From positions 9,204,001 to 9,268,000 of the forward strand of contig CM020503.1 in the NCBI GenBank assembly GCA_009823395.1: a DNA stretch of 64,000 nt. Reading direction: 5' to 3'. Below, piece by piece: positions 22,401 to 33,406 of the stretch (positions are counted from its first letter, which is position 1; the number at the start of each line of letters is the position of its first letter). Made by a program: the position numbers and the translations under genes. The DNA is from Thamnaconus septentrionalis. Its lineage: Eukaryota; Chordata; Actinopteri; Tetraodontiformes; Monacanthidae. Below the pieces are notes generated by a model. It saw only the letters and a program-made list of their open reading frames with translations, ran no database searches and was not told the DNA's origin.

Positions 22401-25256
22401 AAAGCATTTTCAATGTTGTTGTTTTTCTCAGGAAGCCTATATAATTGACATTGCTGGCTTGGTTACCAATAAACACTTGTACACTGGGCTTTGTAAATAA
22501 ACACAGTTCTGTACAAATAGTGAACCGAACTGAATTTGTGGTGGCGCAATTAGAGGCTGCAACCCAACAAATCCACTTAAATCTCTGAAATGACAGAATT
22601 TAGCAGCAGTGCAAACCTAGCAGAATGATGTAAATTCCCCAAATACAAATGCCCAATTAGTTCCAATTACGTCCACGCTCATGTTTCAACAGATGTCTTA
22701 CTGTTCAGATCCTCGTTCCCTCGCAGGGGCGACGCAGCGAGAATATTCCCGCTAAGCTTGAAAAATTGGCAGTAGAAAAAATAGCAAAAATGAACCACAA
22801 CAGCTTGTTGACAACAAGTGGGACCTGCACAGACTTGCACATTTTAAGGCTTTACATTAAACATATTGTTAAGAGTGAAGTGAGTCCACAGTTGTCACCT
22901 CAACAGAAACCACTCTGCGGCCGTTGGGACCCTGTCCCGAGCCATAATTGGGACAAACTGCTGAGAGACGGTCCTGAAGATTTTCAGTCTACAGCAGCAG
23001 CTAGTAAGCTGTGCCTAGAGGCCAAATACTGCGGCACATTATCGCTATGAAATATTCAAAATGTTTCACTGCCAGTGGATGCTTCAGAACTCGGCGTATT
23101 GTTTTCTCGCTACAAAATATATTAGTCTGTCTCGGGCTCATGTTGTTCGGAGCACTAGAAATACTGAGAAACTTAACTTTTTCAGTATGAGGAACAACAG
23201 CATGTTTCAATGTTAGTTCTTATTTATTTACATTGAATTATTTTCCATGAATTTGGGTAGAAAAACTTCCAGCCTCATCAACGTCGACTATATCTATCAT
23301 TGCTGCTCCTTCAATGATAAATTCCATAAGCACAGCGTGAATCAGAAAGATTAGATAATAATAAAAAATCTTGATAATAGGGGTGAATTACCTTGAACTA
23401 GGTTATTGCTCAGACCTACAACAGTCACTGTGCAAAACATAAACTTTCGCTGTCGGCCATCCTTGGAAAGAAACTGTACACAACAAATGTACAATTGTAC
23501 GTCCTACTGCCGGACAGCAGTTGGCAATCACGCCTCCTGAGGTACGGGAGCTGCATATTGCCATGTTGCTTAAGCCACTGCTAAGCTTGTGCTTGTTTAA
23601 GATGGAGGCGCAGTCAGATGTCGGCAGCATTGAGACTACAAGGCAAACAGCAGAGCGGCGACAATGTCCCATTGCTCTGCAACAATGGCGCAGAGATACT
23701 GAGGAGAATGATTCATTGCCATGAAAAAACTCTGCGGCACAGAGGCGTCTGACCTTGCCACGGTGCTCAGCACCGTTCTCTGCACTCCTTTCAAAGTGAT
23801 ACTCACAACACACGGTGCAATGAAAATCTCCTGCTTTGAGCAAAAAAAAAAAAAAGGAGAAATAAAAATATAACTCATCACCAATGAAACAATGACGTCA
23901 CAAGAAGTTCACAAAAGGAATCCAGGAAGAAGCACATTGAGAGAAAAACTACTGTTCGCGTGAGGCATTATTTGCCGAGGGAAACAGAAGTGAATCATTT
24001 TGAAAAGGCCTTTTACAGAACGTCGTGGTAGAGAAGAAGAAAAAAATAAAAGAGCTAAAACTTGGAGATCTCGCTCCAGCTTTGACTGAAACCAACAACA
24101 GCAAACACGTCATGGAGGAAAGAGGACTTTCAACAAGAGAGAGCGACACGTGCATGCAGAGACACACGGTGGGAAAAAAATGACTTAATGGTTGAAATTT
24201 AACAGGTTAACAACAGCCTTTGCTAGCTGTGGTTGCAAGCATGCACTCCAGTTGCTGGGGTAAATGAGCAGGCAGTAAGGGCCTCAAGTCACGACTCGTC
24301 ACCTAGTGCACGGCTGGCAGGCTTGGTTTCACTTAGAAAAGATAGCAGATGGGAGATCTCTGTTGACACAGTGAGATCAATGAAATAACGAATGATGAAG
24401 TTACAATCTCTTTACTCTCCTGGACAGGAAATGTTGTTCACACAGCAGTGGGTGCAGCAATCTTTATGTGAGGGGAGAAGAGGGATCGGTTGGCTGGGGT
24501 GGGAGAACACATATTCTCTTCCAGCTCATGTGGCGTTTACTGACCCTGGAGGCAGCCAACTTGGCCAATCCTCGTCACCAGACCCGTTTTTGAGGTTGCA
24601 AAGTGTCCTCCATTTTCCGCCTGTGATCATTCATCCAGGGTTGAAATCTTGTAACAATCACTGTGGAGATTTGACAAATATTTATTTCGCTGCTTCATGG
24701 AAATGTTTTCATTTTCTGGGTTTTTCTGTCTTATTTAAAGGGCTGCTTTGCTGCACTGAAAGGAGAAATGAAATTCTTAAGGCTTATTTTTTAGTTTTGT
24801 ATCAATATGGGGTGCTACAGTGTATGTGCATAAATAGCAAATAAAGCTGGAACACTGTACTTCTGGTTTCTCAATCTGAAGCTTCAGAGAGAACCTGGCA
24901 TCAGTTCCAGTGGACAATCTGGTTTTGAGGTGTTTATTTAATTTCCTCTTTTTAATACAGCGATTTCATCAGTTTGTTCTACAGTTGGTGCTGCAGCTCC
25001 CACCCTGCAGCTAACCCAGCTGACGTGCCTGTGCTTTCACCCTGCAAGCAGTTCACAATGTTGAAACCATCAGGCATGAGCCACTAAACACATGGACAGG
25101 GTCAATAAAAAGATGAGCTTTAATATGCATCACTTTTTCTTTTTTTTTTTTTTTTGCATACAATTGCTTTTCATAATACAGCTGTCACAATTAACAACGT
25201 AATATGTCCCCTCCTGGGAGAGACGCTCATTCTCCAAATACAGCATTGGTATTTTT

Positions 25257-25273
25257 GTTAGATTCTTATTTTT
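25257..25273. repeat. target-site duplication, left copy, of the L1 fragment
   Basis: GTTAGATTCTTATTTTT, identical to 25775-25791. A 17-bp duplication is typical of LINE target-primed insertion. Confidence 0.9.
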
Positions 25274-25774
25274 ATTTTTTTTTTTTAAAAATATTTTATT
25301 TTCTGAATTTTCAGATTTATATTTATACAACACAACAAGTAAGAAACAAAAGACAACACAAAATATAAAAATAAAATAAATGAAAAACTAAAACAAAACA
25401 CAGAACTACGGAGCTGCCAAATACAAAAAAAAGGTGTTAAGTTTACATAAAAGTTGTTGTAACAAGATCAGGGTTACAGAACTTTCACCATAGAGTCACA
25501 CTTAACTTGCAGATTACTATTTTTTGAGATGGTCAATAAACGGACCCCAAATGTCCAAAAATTTGTTTTTCACATTGGATCTGTAGAAGCGTATCTTTTC
25601 CATCTGAATAATGTTTGTCATTTCGTTGAGCCATTTTCTGAAGCATGGAGGGTTAGGGGTTCTCCAGACCAGGAGAATCATTTTCTTTGCAGCAACCATA
25701 CCAAGCATTACGCGCATTACGTACCACAGATGGATAACTGCTAGAGGACTCTGAGCATCCAAACAGAGCCAGCT
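25274..25774 (-). mobile_element. 5'-truncated L1-like LINE fragment (ORF2 C-terminus, 3' UTR and A-tail)
   Basis: The insertion lies between perfect 17-bp duplications and reads on the - strand, so its A-tail appears as the T-run at 25275-25286. The open frame ending at 25517 encodes about 80 residues, including AAKKMILLVWRTPNPPCFRKW, NEMTNIIQMEKIRFY and FLDIWGPFIDHL. This resembles the C-terminal end of L1-clade ORF2 proteins as I remember them (a WK-rich stretch, then EMEKI, then a W-x-PF ending). The reverse transcriptase and endonuclease parts are absent, so the copy cannot move by itself. The exact clade (L1 or Tx1) is not resolved. Confidence 0.85.
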
Positions 25775-25791
25775 GTTAGATTCTTATTTTT
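25775..25791. repeat. target-site duplication, right copy, of the L1 fragment
   Basis: Exact copy of 25257-25273. The perfect match implies a fairly recent insertion. Confidence 0.9.
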
Positions 25792-26212
25792 GACGCAACA
25801 AGAAAGTTCGATGAGTGTTTTGCCAAAGTATTCAAAGACATTTAGCAACAAAGGGAGAGGAATAAAAGTGTTTTCTGCTACACGTCAGCAAAACATACCC
25901 CAAACGCACCACTAGCTCGTATAGCACTGCCAAAGCAGTTCTTTCGAGAGCCCTGAATCATTAGAATCAGTTCATTAAAAAGACCACTTCACCAAATCGT
26001 CCAGTGCTTTCTGCAAGCCTTGACTGTGTAGTGCATGCCCTCAGCCCTGAGTGATCGCACCTTCACTGAGTGTCGCACACACAGTACATTCACAATGGAG
26101 CCAAGATGTTCACAGGTGACACAACTTTACTTTGAGAAACACATTCACTGACTATCAAGCAGCTACAGACGAGACCTGAGTCGGAGTGATAGCAGCTACC
26201 TTCACTGCCTGA

Positions 26213-26237
26213 CGTTCAGAGAGCAGATCTCTGAACG
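26213..26237. repeat. perfect short inverted repeat
   Basis: Arms CGTTCAGAGA and TCTCTGAACG with a 5-base loop, in a CpG-containing stretch. Probably part of an old DNA element, but no element ends were found. Confidence 0.8.
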
Positions 26238-26820
26238 CGCAGCGCTCCTCGCAATGACAGCATGTGACCGTGTCAGCCATCTGCTTTCTTATATTGCGGC
26301 GTTCGCCTCGCATTGTAAACTACAAAAGGCGGTGGCGGCTGGCTGATCGCCCGAAGATTCGTTCAGGCAGCGCGGTCACGCCTCGTTCGCAGGCTCGCAT
26401 CAAAGGCAGCCTGGATCTGCTCCCGACCAGCACGCTGATCCCGTTCTGTTCGTTCGCTAAAATAAAATAGTAAAAAAAAAAATTGTTCTGAACGATGCAA
26501 CGCGACTAGCTTGAGGTCTATGGGCGTTAGACAACCTCCAATTAATGAAGCATGGCTGGGACTGCAGTGAACTGCGGGTCATTAAACATCTGCAGGGGTG
26601 TTTCATTCCACAAAGGACAACAACAAGGTCCACACGTACATTTCACCTCTGTAACCTTGTAAAGACTGCAGCGCACGCACACAGCTGATGATCCTGTCCC
26701 TCCCTCTGGCGCACGAGGTGTCGCCTTGCTGATGGATTCGGATGCAGCCATTACACAGTCTTACAAAGCACATGTTGAAGGTCTCATGCTCTGAAAATGT
26801 TAACTTTAACACAGTTTTGT

Positions 26821-26894
26821 AATAATACTATTACTACTACTAATCCTATATTCATAATAATAATAATAACAATAATAATAATAATAATAATAAT
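26821..26894. repeat. (AAT)n microsatellite, interrupted
   Basis: ATA/AAT trinucleotide run, purest at 26854-26894. Confidence 0.95.
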
Positions 26895-29800
26895 TTCCCC
26901 CTATTTTGACAATAGTCTTTGAAAGAGAAAATTTCATCCTCTGTTTGTTTGTTTTGCAGAAATTAGCACTTCATGATGTCACTAAGGGCCACTCGATGAC
27001 TGTTAGCACCCTTAGCTGGGTGTTTGTTCTGCACTCCGAGGCCGCATTTCAGCAAGAGGATGGAAACAAAGGGATCATATCTTGTTTTCTGGGGCTCTGG
27101 AGCTGTTGCTTGTTCTGTCTTGTCTTTTTTGGGACGGTGGTGATATATCAAATAAGATTGTTTAACATAAAAAGTTTTGAAAATATAAACATTTGAGAAG
27201 TGATGCAACATAACCGCAACTCAACTTCACGGCTACGGAAGGCATGGTAAAATAGGAATGAAACAAAACCATCAACAGAAACAAAACAGATGGAATAATG
27301 TTAAAACGTAGATAGCACAGGGTAGCAACAGGTCAGTCAAGGTCAGCCAAGGTCAACCTCCTGTGCACTTTTTTTGGACAGCTACACTAATACCCACAAC
27401 AGCACAAAAGCATGTGAGGGGAAAAACAACTTATTTTGAGTGAGTAACTAAGTTTGTTAATGCACTGCACCTTTTAAAAGCTTCAAGAGGTGCTCTGAGA
27501 AAGAAGCAGATAAAAGAGAGACAACAAAACCTGAGAGAAAAAAAACTCATCACCTCTAAATTGTACAATTATTAGAAAGAATAAAGAGAAACCCAAAAAT
27601 TAGAATAACACTGCAGAACACAAAAAGAAGAAAGACAAATGAATGAAAACAGGACTAAAGGAAAAATAAATAGCACGCGCTGAGTGCCGCTGAGTGAAAG
27701 CCAGTGATGGAACAACATTCAAGCAGGAGAAGCAAACAAAAACAGCAGGTTGACAGTTTAATTGCACAGCTCTTTATCTGCATGAGCACAATCACCACTG
27801 CGGCGGTTTCAAGTGTGTCTTAAATTGAAAAAAGAAGAAGCCCAACTGTACCGTGCTGCACCCAGCGCTCAGCTTTCACTGCTTGAACAACTTCATTACA
27901 CAGTCCACCACTATGCTGGGACGCACACTGTAGTCCTGACTGAAGATAATTCTCCTTTAAAGAGCCTCAGAGGAGGGAACAAAAGAGCAAAATTTGAACT
28001 GGGGACCCTTAACCACGTCTACAACATTCTCTAAAACTTTATGGGCCACAGTTTGTGCTCTGCCTCTGCTGCTTTGAGAGGGGAGGAAAAAAAATCACCA
28101 TGTCCAGCTCCCCCGAAATGGAGACATGATGAACTGCATGCTGGAAACACAGTGCCTCCTATTAAAGTAGCAGCAAAATATTGAAATATGTCAAAAATAC
28201 AACGAGGGCGCCATCAGTGATGTAATGTAACTTAGGTCTGAGTTATGTAATATAAGTTAGGTCCAATGTTGTTTCTATTATGTAAAATTCCCTTTGCCAT
28301 GGTTTTCTAACAATTCTACATTCTATCAGTCTCTAGCTCGTCAATAAGTCCCTTGGAATGGAAAAGTCCATTAAGATGATGCGTGATGAACAGACAGTTC
28401 TGAAAACCAGCCCTTGATGATGTCATTAAGGTCACAAATGCCTCTCCCGGGTTAGAAATAACACCTCCAGCCAGGCAGGTGACTGCTTTGTTTCTGCCTC
28501 CATTAAAACATGTGGGAGGTAGAACTCATCATCCAGTGTGATCCACAGCAAGCCAGAGCCAAGTGTTTCTGCAGGACTTTGAGAGATGAGGGCTGAATAT
28601 GCTGCTTATTTGACACCCAGGAGAGCTTTTCATGAATCATGTGGAAAGAAATGATAAATGAAAATGATTTCTGAAAATGCCAGAAATGAAAAGGGTAATT
28701 AGAAGAAAAGTTGTATTAGCATTCGCATGACCTCCAGTTTTCTAAAGCACATCAACGTTAAAGTGCAGAATGTCCTGGTTGCAAGGTTATAGGAAGACAA
28801 AGGCCAGAACTTGGGCAAATGAGTGTCAGCGTATCTAAAAGGTGCACTGGCAACATTCTGTAAGTAGTTAATTCGATAAACAATCTTATCAGGTCGATCA
28901 TAACTTTGAGACTCAGTTCTGCGGTGCAGCCTCGGATCCACACAGCTGCATTTAGCATAAAAAGCCAGCTCGGCACGCGCACTACAGAATCACAGTGTCC
29001 GTTCGGCAGCTGACCTTTCTGCCTCGGTGCACAGCAAAGCTTCCAGGAAAAGGCCGGCGAACAAGGAAAACAAGAGGCCGAACAAAAGCCCAGGCTGTGG
29101 TTAACACTCGCCTGCTCTCCTCATCCTCAACCTCGCCTCCTCCCCCTTGTCATCTCCCCGTATCGCCAGCTAAAAAAACAGTTATTTTTTTTCTCTGCAA
29201 CACACAGCGTTAGTCGCAAATCCATCGCAGACTCACACACACACAGACACACACGGACAACAAAGCAGAGGAAACACACACCGTGAGAGTCGGATCTTTG
29301 AGAGGAAAGTGCGGATTCTCTAAACAAGCCTCCCTCGCTTTCCTATTGATCCCCAGCTGTTTATGCATCTTCTCTCTCACTCCCCGCCGCCTTCCACTTT
29401 GGCCCCTCCCCTGCTCGAGTTTCTTCAATAGCGGGATGGCGCTATTATAGGCAGAAACGCGGCCGGCCAATCCCATCTCATCACAGACGCAGATAAGAGG
29501 TGCCATTTCGCCTTCACAGAGGCGTATCGCTAATCTATCTTCATTCCCTCGGCAAACTTTGCCACCTGGTGGGCTTTTCTCATTTCAGGCGGGCAAAGGT
29601 TGCGCCATGAAAAGGCTTCTCACAAAGTTTTGTTTTTTTCTTTCCATTTGGAGGTGGCTGACGCGGGGAGTCTGTATACCCCCCAGTTCCGCGTCGTAAT
29701 TGGCCATTAATGAATCCAGGCGTCAGCTGATCAAAACAGCTGGCTAAAGCCGAGTCCTAATTAAAGTCATTAGAATTAGAAAGGAGACTTTTGTTCCTAA

Positions 29801-32800
29801 TCAGTCAGTGAATACGCGAAAAGAACGAGTCAATCGGCGGGAGTCATTTCTCTGGTGGCGTCCGCTCTCGCAATGCTCCAGCAGCACTTCAGATCAGCCA
29901 TCAGGCATTTTGATTGAGGCTTCACACTGAGTCTTTATTTTCCTGTTCTGTTTCATTTGGCCAGATTGATTTGACCTTCCTGGGGGATGCAAGAATAATA
30001 AATACAGCCATTTTCACTTTGTTATTCGATGCGGCCAGTTGAAGCCTCTCCAGTTTCAACCACAAAAAAAGCTGCACGATCTAACTGATGCTGGGCCAAA
30101 ATTTGACAAAAATAACTACATTTAAAAAAATAAAATAAAACATTCAGCCGGTTAAGAAACTTAGAAAAGCTAGAAACTTGCTTTCATGAGATCTTAACAA
30201 TCTTTTCCACCAGCAATATACTGACAGGCTGGGAGAGCACTTATGTGATTATCTCGGCAAGTCTGATTGCTGAGGTTTGATAGCCGCAGAGGCCATCTAA
30301 GACCTCCCGCCTATTTCAGGCATTCAGCTCTTATCAAGAACCGCATAATGAGGGAAATAGTTGAATATAAGCTTTAGTTCAGAGATAAACTACAGCACAA
30401 CACTCGGGGTAAAAAGGGCAAGTTGATAAAGTGAAAAGGAAATTAGCGAGTCGATGCAGGAGATGTAGATCCAGAGTGTGTTTCATTCCAGTGGAGGTGA
30501 TTTGAGGAGAGACAGAATGACCAACTGCTGCAGAGTCATTTCACTCTCGCCTCTTCCCGCTGATGCAGCGAGGCCCTCAGGCCTCCATTGTTTAAGGAAA
30601 AAAAGCTAAAAAAAATTTGTCATTTTAAATTATCCAAAGCCAAAATGGTGCTGTCGTTTCACATTTCCCAACACTAGACTTCCTGTAGCCTTGGAGCGAG
30701 CGGCCGACTGCTCGGCGAGTCCTTTCTTTGATCAGCGGTCTGCAGCTGTGGAAAAAAAACAAAAGCCTGTCGCTCATTTCTTTGACTAAAACTTGGCCTG
30801 TTTGCGACACTGAGAACACACAGTCTAATGAGCTGGTGACCAACACTTTGCTGGAATTTCTAAATTCCCTCGTTCATTTGAATTTGTTTGCCTGGGCATT
30901 TTCTGGTTTGAATATCAAGGAAAATGTGAAAGCAGAGACTTTTTTTCTGCTTTGCAGGAAAACTAATGCTTCAAATTAAGTTGAAGGTTGCGGGAGTAAT
31001 ATTTTGTAATTAATGTTAATACCAATACCTGATCTTGCCCATCAGCTGTACTAGCAGCTTAAAAATCACAAATCCTCGGGCAGGTCGATATTCTGCGCTA
31101 CTGCGGATGATATTTGATGTTTTCCCCACTTAGCAAACTGATCTGCTTTTCATGTAAATACCAATTGATATATCTGAGAAAATAAGCATACATGTCCCTT
31201 TTCTTATTCCGTTTCATGCCATTGGATTCTGTTTAAACGCCACGAGCCATGAGCCATGAGCACTGAGCATATTCATTCTCAGATTAACAAAAAAAACAAA
31301 ATTACAATCAGCATTTATTTTTTCCCCAGTGATTGCTCTTCAATTTGAAGCCAAATGAGACCGTCGCCTGGTGGGACGGAAACCAGCTCAAGATATTTAG
31401 CCTGGCTTTGATATAAATTTTTCCTCCTCACCTCCTCCGCTGCCATATTGATCTAGCGGAGAGCTGAACTCTGTGATGAAATGCCACTCTGAAGGCTTTG
31501 TCCGAGACGGCTGTAAAACATGCCGCCCTTGCCCACCCTGTGGCTCCAAACGGCCTCAGCAAGGTCTCCTCGAGAGGTCTCCGCGAGAAGTCTCCTCCGG
31601 ACGGCCGCGGAGGTCGGTGCAGTTTAGCCAACGAGACGCGTTATGTATTTTTAATACAGCTTAAGTGGAGGGAACAAAAAAAGAGAGAGAGCTGTTTTCG
31701 ATGTGGCAATGAGCTCAGTGGAAAACTAAAAGGAGGAACAATGTGTCGTTCTAACGCACTTTGCCGAACAGCCAGCGCGGCAGACGCTCTCAGAGCGCAA
31801 CGCTGGAGATGGAATTTTTTATTAGCTTGTGCACAGTGAGAAGGTGAAGCAAGTCTGTGTGGGGGTGGCGGGGGGGGACAACTTTTAAGAATAAAGATGC
31901 CAGATGCTACGGTGACAGCATGCAAACTGTGCGCCGTCATTTTCCCAGGCGACTCAAAATAGAGTGCGCCGGCATTTTCAGGAGAGAGACGAGGGCCAGC
32001 GGGCTCCTGTTTTCTCTTGATCCCACGCACGCACAAACACGCACAAAAAACTAACAGATAAACTTTGTTTCGAGATGGGACGCTTCCCATTCGATATCGG
32101 CAGCCAGTCCAATTATAAACAGGATTTATCCATGGAAAAACCGGAGAGCAGCTGACTGGCTCGCCCTGTTCTTAGCATGTAGATATTTTGCTCTCAAAGA
32201 AAAAAAAAAAAACAACTAAAAAAACTAAAAATAAATGGTACCATTAAAATGTGTTGTAAGACGCCAATTATATTTAGCAGCTGTAGAGGGTTTCACTTGC
32301 AGATCCATGGATCTCCTGCCAACAGAAAAAAAAAAAAAAAAAGCAGCCCGCACTTAAGCGTTTTTACATGTCTGTTCTTATTTTCTCTCTTCAAACGCAC
32401 TATGAAGAGGCACTATGAGACTTGTGCACAGACAGTTGTGCCCGCACTACACAAACACACAAGCCTAATGGTCCAGCATGGATGAAACCTCATTGTCGTC
32501 TCAGGAGTTTTTGAATTGCAAGTTATTCACTTCGAGTTCTTGCCCCTCAGTTTCAACATTTTCATTTGGAAATCTGACAACTTCTGCCTCAAGTGCAAAT
32601 GTCTATTTGAATGCATTCTTATCTTTTGTCTTTACATATATTATATTGAGAGCTGTGCAGGGTAGCTTTACACATAGGGCCACCACGACAACACCACTAA
32701 CAATGATCGTAAAACAAACAGATAATTGGTGCTGATGTTGCTGGGCACGTATCACAGTTGAAACACCACCGATAAAAGGCGGCTCAGTTCATGTCCAGCT

Positions 32801-33383
32801 GTAAAATCAGACTGGCCTTAAATGGTTTCTGACGATGTGAGCAAACTAGATTACCTTTACACAAGTGCCCTCATGTCGGTGCATGTAACAGTGAACCGAC
32901 GCTGCTTTTGATATAACTTGCTCAAAAAAGAACTTCGTCCCACTCACAGAGTGAGACTGGAGTGAAAAGGTGAATGGCTGGTTTAAGTGCTGCTTGTCAT
33001 TCTCTCTATTCAGTAAGACACAAAAAGGCCTGGAAGTAGGAAGAAGTCCTGTGGTTCAAAGTGTGAGTCTAACTAGGCCCAGTCTGGGCGTCTCGGCTCT
33101 CACACCACTGATGAAAGTGGGGCCTAATTATTAGGGCTGATAAGGTCCTCTTTGTTTCCTTTGCATTAAAACCTTCTTCAACAGTGACCTACCTGGGAAT
33201 TGAATTGTCCCATTCAGGAAGCTGCATAATCACGACTCATTCGACCGCGTTTTGTTTGTTGTTCCGCCTTTTTAGTGGAAATAAGCCGACTCAAGTGTTT
33301 GTTAATGGTTTTGTGCGCAGATTATGGCAATGTGTGTGTGTCTGTGTGTGCATGTGTGTTTGTGCAATGCATGATTAAGCACC

Positions 33384-33406
33384 AAAAAAAAAAAAAAAAA
33401 AAAAAA
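33384..33406. repeat. A-homopolymer following a TG-rich stretch
   Basis: About 23 A residues, preceded at 33330-33365 by an interrupted TG repeat. Confidence 0.95.

Larger units (their letters stand above)
13651..25256. other. non-coding stretch, presumed pc intron, left part
   Basis: No exon was recognised. It contains CA and GA microsatellites, a GC-rich patch with a GC box (14791-14800), a composite hAT element (16519-17893) and a stretch at 18940-19150 with AT-rich homeodomain-like and CCAAT words that could be conserved regulatory DNA. A CpG-containing stretch at 23401-23843 has a 146-codon antisense open frame of unknown nature. It is called pc intron because the pc exon at 42.8 kb points towards lrfn4 and no other gene intervenes. 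Confidence 0.6.

Noticed and set aside
24392..24844. 150-codon + strand open frame
   Set aside because: No motif, codon pattern or neighbour supports it; length is within chance for this much AT-moderate intron.
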